A stretch of 6,744 nucleotides of DNA, taken from contig JAGQTR010000149.1 of the NCBI GenBank assembly GCA_020438915.1, positions 1-6,744 on the forward strand. Reading direction: 5' to 3'. Position numbers and translations under genes: made by a program. Below, piece by piece: positions 1-5,500 of this stretch (position 1 is its first letter; each line of letters starts with the position of its first letter). Below the pieces are notes generated by a model. The model worked only from the letters and a program-made list of their open reading frames with translations, was not told the DNA's origin and searched no databases. This DNA is from Mycobacterium sp. (GTDB lineage Bacteria; Actinomycetota; Actinomycetes; Mycobacteriales; Mycobacteriaceae).

Positions 1-10
1 ACACCGCCTG

Positions 11-45
11 ACGACGAAGCGGGCGCGGTACGACGAAGCGGGCGC
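11..45. repeat. Two direct copies of a 16-bp sequence, 19-bp period
   Basis: The sequence ACGACGAAGCGGGCGC occurs identically at 11-26 and 30-45 with GGT between the copies. The period is 19, so it is not a coding repeat in a single frame. Parts recur further down: GCGCCGAGT at 42-50 and again at 82-90, and GCGGGC at 71-76. The block may be the end of a longer array that lies to the left of the window. Its function is unknown; it sits upstream of the promoter proposed for the TetR gene. Confidence 0.6.
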
Positions 46-80
46 CGAGTGTACGAAAATTGTTGGAATCGCGGGCAAGT

Positions 81-105
81 CGCGCCGAGTTCCGTACTCT
101 CGCGC
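81..105. promoter_or_regulatory. Imperfect inverted repeat, possible TetR operator
   Basis: CGCGCCGAGT at 81-90 and ACTCTCGCGCG at 96-106 form an imperfect dyad around TCCGT. The core GAGT(87-90)/ACTC(96-99) is perfect and the outer arms pair with one extra base. It overlaps the proposed -10 hexamer and lies about 17 bases before the likely start codon. TetR-family repressors often bind such dyads to control their own gene, but no binding site for this protein is known to me, so this is inference from position and symmetry. Confidence 0.25.
95..100 (+). promoter_or_regulatory. Candidate -10 element for the TetR gene
   Basis: TACTCT at 95-100 fits the mycobacterial -10 consensus TANNNT. Transcription would start near 107, giving a leader of about 15 bases that contains the purine-rich ribosome-binding sequence AGGGGG at 110-115. 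No clear -35 is seen, which is common in mycobacteria. Confidence 0.35.
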
Positions 106-121
106 GGGTAGGGGGATGCTG

Positions 122-697
122 ATGGAGCCGTCCGAGTCCGACGTCGACGCGTCGACGCGTGCCGCCGCGCTGGATGCCGCGCTTGCCGAGCTGCAGCTGT
201 GGGGGGTGGAACGCTTCAGCATGGAAGGCGTGGCCCACCGCGCGAAGCTCAGTCCCGAGTACATGCGCACGACATGGGCCAGCGAACAGGAGCTGATCCT
301 CGACGCGCTGCGCGACTACGCCGAGATGATGATCGCGCTGCCCGACACTGGTTCCCTGCGCGGCGATCTCACCGAGCTGGCGCAGTCCGTGGGCAGATAC
401 CTCAACGAGCCCGTCGGACGCCGGATCGCGCGCATGTTCGTCGTCGACAGCAAGTCGATGTTGGTCGATTCCGACAGCCGGATGCAGTTCTGGGCCATGC
501 GGCAGAAGGCCATCGAGGAGATTCTGGCGCGGGCCGCCGAACGTGGCGAGGTGCGCGGCGATATCAGACCAGTGCTGGTCATGCATTTGCTGACCTCACC
601 ACTGAACGCCATCGCGTTGTACAGCGACCGACCCGTGGACCCGGATTTCTGCCGGGCGATCGCCGATTTGGTCACACGCGCGGTCGCCGCGCCGTAA
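122..697 (+). CDS. TetR/AcrR-family transcriptional regulator
   Basis: This encodes a 191-residue DNA-binding regulator of TetR-family length. Residues 14-62 resemble the family's three-helix N-terminal domain: a helix, then FSMEGVAHRAKLSPEYMRTT (32-51) as the helix-turn-helix, followed by a WASEQELILDAL stretch where the family has W-x-S-K-x-x-L. The rest (about 75-190) is helical and fits the variable ligand-binding and dimer domain. The ATG at 122 is preferred because AGGGGG at 110-115 lies 6 bases upstream; the in-frame ATG at 116 touches the purine tract with no spacer. The frame stays open to the left edge, so an upstream start cannot be excluded. The gene ends 6 bases from the stop of convergent mfpA. 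An imperfect dyad in its promoter suggests self-regulation. The ligand and other targets are unknown. Confidence 0.85.
   Translation: MEPSESDVDASTRAAALDAALAELQLWGVERFSMEGVAHRAKLSPEYMRTTWASEQELILDALRDYAEMMIALPDTGSLRGDLTELAQSVGRYLNEPVGRRIARMFVVDSKSMLVDSDSRMQFWAMRQKAIEEILARAAERGEVRGDIRPVLVMHLLTSPLNAIALYSDRPVDPDFCRAIADLVTRAVAAP
678..692 (+). terminator. Hairpin at the 3' end of the TetR gene
   Basis: GCGCGG (678-683) and CCGCGC (687-692) form a perfect 6-bp stem with a 3-base loop, inside the last codons of the gene. No T-run follows. It may act as a U-less terminator between the convergent genes, but GC-rich coding sequence produces such stems by chance. Confidence 0.2.
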
Positions 698-703
698 TAC
701 CCG

Positions 704-1270
704 TCACCCGCCGATGTCGAGACCGTGGGCTGCCGCATAGGCCAGCGCCTGCTCGATGTCGACCTTGGCGCCGCGTAGTTTGGCGGTGGTCCAGAACGTC
801 GGCTCGGTACGCGCGCCGCGCAGATCGGCTCCGTCGAACCGGGCGTCCTGGACCCGCGCTCCGGCCAGGTCAGCGCGCCGCAACACCGCCTCGCGCAGGT
901 CGGCGCCCACCAGGTTGGCTTCGCGCAGCCGGCAGTCGGACAGATCGACCATTCGCAGGTCAGCACCGCCGAGCACGGCCAGCGTGAAATCCACCTCGGC
1001 CAGGATCACCGGTCGCATCCGGCACTCGGTGAATGCCGATCCGAGGAAGCTGCAGTGTCGAAAAATACTGTGCCACAGTGAAGTACGCCGGAAAACACAG
1101 TTGCGAAAAGCGGATCCGTGATGCTCGGACTCCGACAGGTCGACTCCGGAGAAGTCGCATTCGGTGAAAATCACCCGTTCGGTGCGCAGCCGACTGAGGT
1201 CTTCGTCGCGAAAGTCGTGACCGTCGAATTCTCGATCAGCGAATTCCCGGTCGGCAACGTGCGCGTTCAC
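704..1270 (-). CDS. mfpA: MfpA, pentapeptide-repeat DNA mimic (fluoroquinolone resistance)
   Basis: The 188-residue protein matches recalled mycobacterial MfpA along its whole length (for example DFRDEDLSRL, HGSAFRNC, DFTLAVLGG, AYAAAHGL). Known MfpA folds as a right-handed beta-helix dimer resembling B-DNA, binds DNA gyrase and lowers quinolone susceptibility. Every fifth residue from 10 to 170 is a core hydrophobic (F10, F15, F20, L25, F35, F40 and so on) except 30, 50 and 155; residues 171-188 fit the C-terminal dimerisation helix. The start is GTG; no other ATG, GTG or TTG lies between the kinase stop and the conserved core. GAGGA sits only one base before it, so initiation may depend on coupling to upstream translation. 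ADREF occurs twice in tandem (6-10, 11-15), one unit more than I recall in M. tuberculosis (183 residues). It lies 15 bases downstream of the kinase, where three genes are usually found. Confidence 0.93.
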   Translation of the reverse strand: MNAHVADREFADREFDGHDFRDEDLSRLRTERVIFTECDFSGVDLSESEHHGSAFRNCVFRRTSLWHSIFRHCSFLGSAFTECRMRPVILAEVDFTLAVLGGADLRMVDLSDCRLREANLVGADLREAVLRRADLAGARVQDARFDGADLRGARTEPTFWTTAKLRGAKVDIEQALAYAAAHGLDIGG

Positions 1271-1274
1271 GTCC

Positions 1275-1289
1275 TCAGCTCGCGGTCAT
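1275..1289 (-). other. Four-codon mini-ORF overlapping the kinase stop (ATGA)
   Basis: The kinase stop TGA (1288-1286) overlaps an ATG (1289-1287) as ATGA. That ATG opens the mini-ORF ATG ACC GCG AGC TGA, whose stop ends 4 bases before the GTG of mfpA. ATGA overlaps usually mark translational coupling. Here it may be the leftover start of a gene once located downstream of the kinase, or a reinitiation device that feeds ribosomes to mfpA. The sequence is certain; the role is inference. Confidence 0.35.
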
Positions 1290-3538
1290 TGACCCGGGCG
1301 GCGCACCGGAGCGCCGTCGGCCGCCTCGTCGGCCGACCAACCGTGCTCCCAGACCGTGCGCCAGTTCAGGTCGGTGCTGTGGGACAGCTCGTGGGGATCG
1401 GCGAGCGATTCGGACAGCATCCTCTCGTAGATCACCTCGTCGGAGTCCGCGTCGCGGGCCGCGGGATCGGGGAATGCGGCGACGCCGGAGTGAGCCGGCG
1501 GCCCCTCGGGCGGGGGTGCCGGCGCCCGGGACACCTCGCCCGGCGCGTCGCGGGGTGCTTCGGCGTGGGCAGGGACATCCGTGGCGACCACCTGTCGGGC
1601 CGGCACGTACACCCCCGCCGTGGTGCCCGACTCCGGCTTGTCGGCGACGGTGCTGCGCAGCCGCACCACCAGTGCGTGCTGGGCGGCCAACCGGCCCACG
1701 ACCAACAGGCCCATATGGCGCGCGGTGTACGGGTTGACCTCTCCACCGGCCTGCAGCCGGGAATTGGCCACGCGCAGGTCGGACTCCGCCATTCCCCCAC
1801 CAGTATCGGCGACCTCGAGAACCAGACCCCCGGTGCCGGTATGCACCGCGGACACTGTGACCTGCGAGGTTGGTGGTGAATACCGCAGCGCGTTGTCCAT
1901 CAACTCGGCGAGCAGGTGCACCAGATCACCCGCGACCCCGCCGGAGACCACGCTGTCGGGCAGGCCGTCGGTGGCGATCCGGGCGTAGTCCTCGACCTCG
2001 GCGGCCGCCGCATCGACCAGTTCGGTGACCGACATCGGGTCGGCATGCTCTCGGGGAACCCGCCCCCCGGCAAGTACCAGCAGATTGGCGCCGTTGCGTC
2101 GCATCTGAGCGGCGAGGTGATCGAGTCGGAAAAGACTCTCGAGCCGGTCGGGATCGGCTTCACCGCGTTCGAGGCGATCGATCAGGGACAGTTGCTGGTC
2201 GATCAGCGAGCGGTTGCGCCGCGACAGCGTGTCGAACATGTCGGTCATCTGGGACTGGAGCCGGGCCTGCTCGCCGGCGAGTTGCACTGCCTGCTTGTGC
2301 AATTGGTCAACAGCGCGCGCGACCTGGCCGATCTCCTCAGAGGTGTGCACGGGGATCGGCTGCACGGCGACGGCCTTGCCCTCGCTGCGCGCCCGTTCGA
2401 CCTCACCGGGCAGATCATCACGGGCTACCTTGAGTGCGCTGTCGCGCAAGGTGCGCAGCGGGAGTACCAGCGACCGGGCCATGAACATCACGACCAGCAG
2501 CCCGATCGCGATCGCGGTGGCGACGAGGGCGGCGTCGCGGATCGCGGCGGTGCGCGCGGCGTCGGCCTGCCGTTCGACGGTGGCCGGAATCGACTTGGTC
2601 GTCTCGGCGATGACATCGTTGGCGATGTCGCGGGTGATCTGTTGGGAGGCAAGCAATTCCGGGTTGCCCACCAACACGGACTCCGGATCGGAAAGCACCA
2701 GCATCCGCTTGACCATCTCGGTGCGCAGCGCGGTCGCCTGGTCGGTCATGCCACCGAGGAAAGCACCCATCGCCGACACCGTTGCCGGCTCGGTACCGGC
2801 CAGCGTGACCATCGACGAGCGAAGTACCGGTTCGGGAAGTTCGCCGCCACCGGTGACAAGCATTTGTTGCATCACCATCTGACCGCGTGCACCGACGGCG
2901 TGGGACAGTGCGTCACCTTCGGAGGCGACGGCCTGGTCCTCGTTGGCCACCGTGCTGGTGTCGACGGCCGCCAGGTCGGCGATGGCGGTCTCGGCGGTGA
3001 TCAGCAAAGGCGCGTAGCTCATCACCTGTGCCCGCAGGTCCACGCTGTTGCCTGTGACCTTGCCGAGCAGGTCCTGCCCGTAGTCGAGCAGCGTGTTAGT
3101 GGCCTTCTCGACGCTGTCGGGGACCTCGGTGTCGGCCAGTTGCTGTTGCAGTGTGGCCTTGCGGGAATCGAAAGTGGTCAGCGCGGCCCGGGTGTCGCGA
3201 CCTTCGGTCGCGGCGAGCATCGTGTCCTCCAACGCACCCACGTAGTCGACGATGGTGGGCAGCATGTCGGCGCGCTCGGCGGCCCGGCGCAGCTGGACCG
3301 TCTCTGTGGTGCTGGAGTAGATCCGCATGCCACCGAACACGCCGGCGAGCACCAGTGGCACCAGGACAATGGCCAACACTTTCCAGCGCACCGGCCAGTT
3401 GGACAGCGCCAGCCGAGACGGTCGCCGATCGGGCTTCCCGAGCGTCATTGGCCACCCACGCCGTTGGCCGGGCGTCCCGGTAGTGGTCGAGGGTCGTTCA
3501 TACGGCTCCTGCTGATCGTGCCCCACGCGAACGGACAT
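1286..3538 (-). CDS. NIT-domain sensor histidine kinase of the mfp operon (short tail)
   Basis: A membrane sensor kinase of about 750 residues. From the chosen start: membrane helix about 53-74, an extracytoplasmic helical region about 75-335 fitting the nitrate/nitrite-sensing (NIT) fold, second membrane helix about 337-354, HAMP-like linker to about 420, coiled DHp region with candidate phospho-acceptor H474 (RLDHLAAQMRR), then the ATPase domain with N-box ELMDNALRY (545-553), G1 DTGGGM (578-583) and HMGLLVVGRLA (608-618). A Pro/Ala-rich linker (about 651-691) leads to a conserved tail (EVIYERML, TDLNWRTVWEHGWS). It matches the recalled Rv3365c family, which is longer (about 876 residues); here the protein stops soon after the GWS motif. 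Starts at 3595, 3538 and 3448 are possible. 3538 is favoured because the segment between 3595 and 3538 contains the rare ATA codon and a good -10 hexamer. No response regulator is nearby. Signal and substrate are unproven. Confidence 0.88.
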   Translation of the reverse strand: MSVRVGHDQQEPYERPSTTTGTPGQRRGWPMTLGKPDRRPSRLALSNWPVRWKVLAIVLVPLVLAGVFGGMRIYSSTTETVQLRRAAERADMLPTIVDYVGALEDTMLAATEGRDTRAALTTFDSRKATLQQQLADTEVPDSVEKATNTLLDYGQDLLGKVTGNSVDLRAQVMSYAPLLITAETAIADLAAVDTSTVANEDQAVASEGDALSHAVGARGQMVMQQMLVTGGGELPEPVLRSSMVTLAGTEPATVSAMGAFLGGMTDQATALRTEMVKRMLVLSDPESVLVGNPELLASQQITRDIANDVIAETTKSIPATVERQADAARTAAIRDAALVATAIAIGLLVVMFMARSLVLPLRTLRDSALKVARDDLPGEVERARSEGKAVAVQPIPVHTSEEIGQVARAVDQLHKQAVQLAGEQARLQSQMTDMFDTLSRRNRSLIDQQLSLIDRLERGEADPDRLESLFRLDHLAAQMRRNGANLLVLAGGRVPREHADPMSVTELVDAAAAEVEDYARIATDGLPDSVVSGGVAGDLVHLLAELMDNALRYSPPTSQVTVSAVHTGTGGLVLEVADTGGGMAESDLRVANSRLQAGGEVNPYTARHMGLLVVGRLAAQHALVVRLRSTVADKPESGTTAGVYVPARQVVATDVPAHAEAPRDAPGEVSRAPAPPPEGPPAHSGVAAFPDPAARDADSDEVIYERMLSESLADPHELSHSTDLNWRTVWEHGWSADEAADGAPVRRPGQ

Positions 3539-3563
3539 GCTGTGCGAGCCTGGCAATTCGACG

Positions 3564-3569
3564 ATTATG
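3564..3569 (-). promoter_or_regulatory. Candidate -10 element for the kinase-mfpA operon
   Basis: On the minus strand the hexamer CATAAT (3569 to 3564) differs from TATAAT by one base. It would place the transcript start near 3557 and give a leader of about 19 bases before the ATG at 3538. It lies within the alternative longer kinase reading frame, where it creates the codon ATA, rare in such GC-rich genomes; this favours a regulatory rather than coding role. Confidence 0.35.
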
Positions 3570-3608
3570 CCAGCAGGCCCGGCGCCGGGTTTCATCGTCG
3601 CCGGCTCC

Positions 3609-3627
3609 GGCCACGGCTACGCCGGCC
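3609..3627 (-). terminator. Bulged hairpin at the methyltransferase stop
   Basis: In the minus-strand transcript GGCC-GGC, loop GTA, GCC-GT-GGCC forms a 7-bp stem with a 2-base bulge. The loop contains part of the TAG stop of the methyltransferase gene. No U-run follows. It could end the methyltransferase transcript ahead of the internal kinase promoter, or only attenuate read-through. Confidence 0.25.
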
Positions 3628-4222
3628 GAAGCAGCGCTACGAGGAAGTCCGAGTCGTCGGTGAACGGTCGCACATCCCAGGTGGACAGCAGCAGGTCGGG
3701 CGCCAGGCCGGCCTCGGCGACGTCGGTGAGGAACTGGCCGAACTCGTAATCCCGCCCGGCCCCGAATCCGATCACCGCTCGACCGTCGGCGGCGAGATGG
3801 GCGCGCAGCCGGGCCAACACCTGGACTCGGGTACTCGGGGCGAGAAATGTCATCACGTTGCCCGCCGATGCGATGATGTCGAACGGTTCAGTGATGCCGC
3901 GCGCCGCCAAGTCGAGCTCGGCGAGGTCGCCGACGAGCCAGACCGGCCCGGGATGGTCCTGCTCGGCCGCCTCGATGAGCGCCGGGTCGACGTCGACACC
4001 GACCACCCGATGGCCCGCCGTGGCCAGATATCCGCCCAGCCGTCCGGGTCCGCAGCCGGCATCGAGAATGCGTGCACCGCGAGGCGCCATCGCGTCCACG
4101 AAACGCCCCTCACCGGCCAGATCATCCCCGGCGCGCGCCATGGCACGGAATCGCTCGATATACCAACGCGAATGTCCGGGATCGGCCGCGACCTTCTGCA
4201 TCCAGATGCTCTGTTCGACCAT
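3617..4222 (-). CDS. Class I SAM-dependent methyltransferase
   Basis: A 201-residue soluble protein with a Rossmann-type methyltransferase fold. Motif I is ARILDAGCGPGRLGGYLA (50-67), the SAM-ribose acidic position is D77 or D79 in VVGVDVDP, a third motif is VGDLAELDL (97-105), and the motif IV region is FDIIASAGNVMTFLAP (114-129). The ATG at 4222 is preferred to a longer reading up to 4375: the extra 51 residues have no family features and lie over the divergent promoter region. A -10-like GATAAT ends exactly 6 bases before this ATG, indicating a leaderless mRNA. The gene precedes the kinase by 78 bases (21 if the longer kinase start is used). I do not recall a methyltransferase here in M. 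tuberculosis, where the kinase adjoins spoU. The substrate cannot be told from the sequence; small-molecule methylation is the usual role of such short proteins. Confidence 0.85.
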   Translation of the reverse strand: MVEQSIWMQKVAADPGHSRWYIERFRAMARAGDDLAGEGRFVDAMAPRGARILDAGCGPGRLGGYLATAGHRVVGVDVDPALIEAAEQDHPGPVWLVGDLAELDLAARGITEPFDIIASAGNVMTFLAPSTRVQVLARLRAHLAADGRAVIGFGAGRDYEFGQFLTDVAEAGLAPDLLLSTWDVRPFTDDSDFLVALLRPA

Positions 4223-4228
4223 GTCCGC

Positions 4229-4234
4229 ATTATC
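4229..4234 (-). promoter_or_regulatory. -10 element for a leaderless methyltransferase mRNA
   Basis: GATAAT on the minus strand (4234 to 4229) is one base from TATAAT and is followed by GCGGAC and then the ATG at 4222. With the usual 6-7-base distance from -10 to transcript start, transcription begins on the A of the start codon. No Shine-Dalgarno sequence is present at a usable distance. Leaderless mRNAs are common in mycobacteria. Confidence 0.5.
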
Positions 4235-4298
4235 GCAAGAGAACACGCCCCGGTTATCCGCCGAGGCATTCCGGCGCTGGCCTGTCGATGACCCGGAT

Positions 4299-4326
4299 CG
4301 ACTGTGTCGCCCGGAGCGGACAGTCG
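4299..4326. promoter_or_regulatory. 7-bp inverted repeat with 14-bp spacer upstream of trmL
   Basis: CGACTGT (4299-4305) and ACAGTCG (4320-4326) are perfect inverted copies. Their centres are 21 bp apart, about two turns of the helix, as expected for a dimeric regulator binding one face of the DNA. The right arm abuts the proposed -10 hexamer of trmL, and the site lies in the divergent region shared with the methyltransferase gene. The regulator is unknown. It could instead form an RNA hairpin only if transcription began further upstream. Confidence 0.35.
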
Positions 4327-4332
4327 TAACGT
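4327..4332 (+). promoter_or_regulatory. Candidate -10 element for trmL
   Basis: TAACGT fits TANNNT and would give a start near 4339 and a leader of about 29 bases containing GGGAGG at 4351-4356. No convincing -35 is seen; the CGACTGT/ACAGTCG dyad occupies that region. Confidence 0.35.
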
Positions 4333-4367
4333 TCCAGGCACCCACATTCAGGGAGGATGCCCGTGCT

Positions 4368-4832
4368 GTGTTCAAGGTGATGTTCTACTCGCCGCGGATC
4401 GCTCCCAATACGGGCAATGCGATCCGGATGGTGGCCGGCAGCGGATGCGAACTGCATCTGGTCGAGCCGCTCGGCTTCGACCTGTCCGAACCCAAGCTGC
4501 GCCGCGCCGGCCTCGACTATCACGATCTGGCGTCGGTGACCGTGCACCCCGACCTGACCGCCGCGTGGGCGGCGCTGACACCGGCACGCGTGTTCGCCTT
4601 CACCGCGCACGCCACCGCGTCGTTCGCTGACGTGTCCTACCAGCCCGGCGATGTGCTGATGTTCGGTCCGGAGCCCACCGGCCTCGAACCGGCCACGCTG
4701 GCCGATCCGCACGTCACCTCGCAGGTGCGGATCCCGATGCTGAGTGGCCGACGGTCGCTGAACCTGTCCAACGCCGCCGCCGTGGCCGTCTACGAGGCCT
4801 GGCGGCAGCACGGTTTCCGTGGCGCGGTGTGA
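4368..4832 (+). CDS. trmL: tRNA (cytidine/uridine(34)-2'-O)-methyltransferase TrmL (SPOUT family)
   Basis: The 154-residue protein matches recalled E. coli TrmL (157 residues) and M. tuberculosis Rv3366 (SpoU). TrmL methylates the 2'-O of the wobble base, nucleotide 34, of certain leucine tRNAs using SAM, acting as a knotted dimer in the cytoplasm. Visible motifs are the N-terminal strand plus RIAPNTGNAIR (10-20), LRRAGLDYHD (44-53), LMFGPEPTGLE (97-107) and the knot segment IPMLSGRRSLNLSNAAAVAVYEAW (122-145). The GTG start at 4368 keeps the first beta-strand (FKVMFYSP) aligned with E. coli; GGGAGG lies 11 bases upstream, which is rather far. An ATG at 4380 would remove part of that strand. 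The gene is transcribed away from the methyltransferase and ends 20 bases from the stop of the convergent nitroreductase gene. Confidence 0.93.
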   Translation: MFKVMFYSPRIAPNTGNAIRMVAGSGCELHLVEPLGFDLSEPKLRRAGLDYHDLASVTVHPDLTAAWAALTPARVFAFTAHATASFADVSYQPGDVLMFGPEPTGLEPATLADPHVTSQVRIPMLSGRRSLNLSNAAAVAVYEAWRQHGFRGAV

Positions 4833-4844
4833 TCCCGTGGGATC
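4831..4844. terminator. Short palindrome between convergent trmL and nitroreductase genes
   Basis: GATCCC-GT-GGGATC forms a stem of 5-6 bp overlapping the TGA of trmL. It is the only clear symmetry in the 20-base gap and could work in both directions. It lacks a T-run and is short, so termination is a guess. Confidence 0.3.
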
Positions 4845-4852
4845 GTCGGCGG

Positions 4853-5494
4853 CTACCAGGTATCCCAGTGGGTGAGCTGCTCGGCCGGCAGCCGCTTGGC
4901 CCGGCGGAAGTCGGTGCCTTTGGTGTAGGCGATCGGGAACAACCCGGCCTGGCTGTATTCGTCGAACGGGATTCCGAGCAGTTCGGCGGCTTGGCGCTCA
5001 CCATCGCCGAGCAGGTGCAGCGTCGTCCAGGCCGATCCCAACCCCCGGGAACGCAAAGCCAGCATGAAGCTCCACGCCGCGGGCAGCAGGGAACCCCAAA
5101 ACCCGGCGCTATGGCCTGAAGGGGTGTCATCGGGCTTGCCTTTCAGGCACGGGATCAACATCACCGGAACTTCATGGAGATGGTCGTTGAGGTACATCGC
5201 GGAGTCATAGACCCGGGGTCCCTGCTGGTCGCGGATGTCACCGTGCGTCGGCTTGGGCGCCGCGAGGTAGGGCGTGGCGTTGGTGCGGTAGATGTCGGCG
5301 AGGGCCTTCTTTTTGTCGGGGTCTTCGACGAACACCCATTGCCACCCTTGGCTGTTGGACCCGGTGGGCGCCTGCAGCGCGATCTCGAGGCATTCGATCA
5401 GTACGTCGCGCGGGACCGGCTTGTCGAGGTCCAGCCGCTTGCGCACCGATCGCGTGGTGGTCAGGACTTCATCGGCGGAGAGGTTCAAGGTCAC
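4853..5494 (-). CDS. Nitroreductase-family FMN oxidoreductase (Rv3368c-like)
   Basis: A 213-residue cytoplasmic flavoprotein closely resembling recalled M. tuberculosis Rv3368c, including the start MTLNLS-DEVLTTTRSVRKR and the end THW--W. Nitroreductase-family enzymes bind FMN as dimers and reduce nitro compounds, quinones or similar substrates with NAD(P)H. FMN-binding signatures are RSVRKR (15-20), APTGSNSQGWQW (42-53) and RGLGSAWTTLHLL (150-162). The physiological substrate is unknown. The start is GTG at 5494; TAGTCT ends 6 bases before it, implying a leaderless transcript, and there is no well-placed Shine-Dalgarno. It lies 101 bases downstream of dnaE2 on the same strand and converges with trmL. 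The PE_PGRS gene and the Rv3369-type gene that I recall beside it in M. tuberculosis are absent. Confidence 0.92.
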   Translation of the reverse strand: MTLNLSADEVLTTTRSVRKRLDLDKPVPRDVLIECLEIALQAPTGSNSQGWQWVFVEDPDKKKALADIYRTNATPYLAAPKPTHGDIRDQQGPRVYDSAMYLNDHLHEVPVMLIPCLKGKPDDTPSGHSAGFWGSLLPAAWSFMLALRSRGLGSAWTTLHLLGDGERQAAELLGIPFDEYSQAGLFPIAYTKGTDFRRAKRLPAEQLTHWDTW

Positions 5495-5500
5495 CTTTGG

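Noticed and set aside
1..115. A CRISPR array suggested by the direct repeats
   Set aside because: Only two copies of 16 bp with a 3-bp gap are present; CRISPR repeats are longer and have spacers of about 30 bp.
316..966. A 216-codon minus-strand frame across the TetR gene and the end of mfpA
   Set aside because: It overlaps two clear genes in other frames and matches no known family; it is a by-product of high GC content.
1067..1079. Perfect palindrome ACTGTG-C-CACAGT inside mfpA
   Set aside because: It encodes the conserved LWHS segment of MfpA and is deep in the coding region, so codon choice explains it best.
3596..3632. GC-rich inverted repeats read as a mobile-element end
   Set aside because: There are no target-site duplications, no transposase and no matching end elsewhere in the window; a simple hairpin at a gene end is enough.
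1916..4291. A 791-codon open frame on the + strand opposite the kinase and methyltransferase genes
   Set aside because: It is antisense to well-supported genes, has a composition typical of the reverse of GC-rich coding DNA, and shows no recognisable domain.
4223..4375. A longer methyltransferase start at 4375
   Set aside because: The added 51 residues show no family features, cover the divergent promoter region and reach past the trmL start; the leaderless signal points to 4222.
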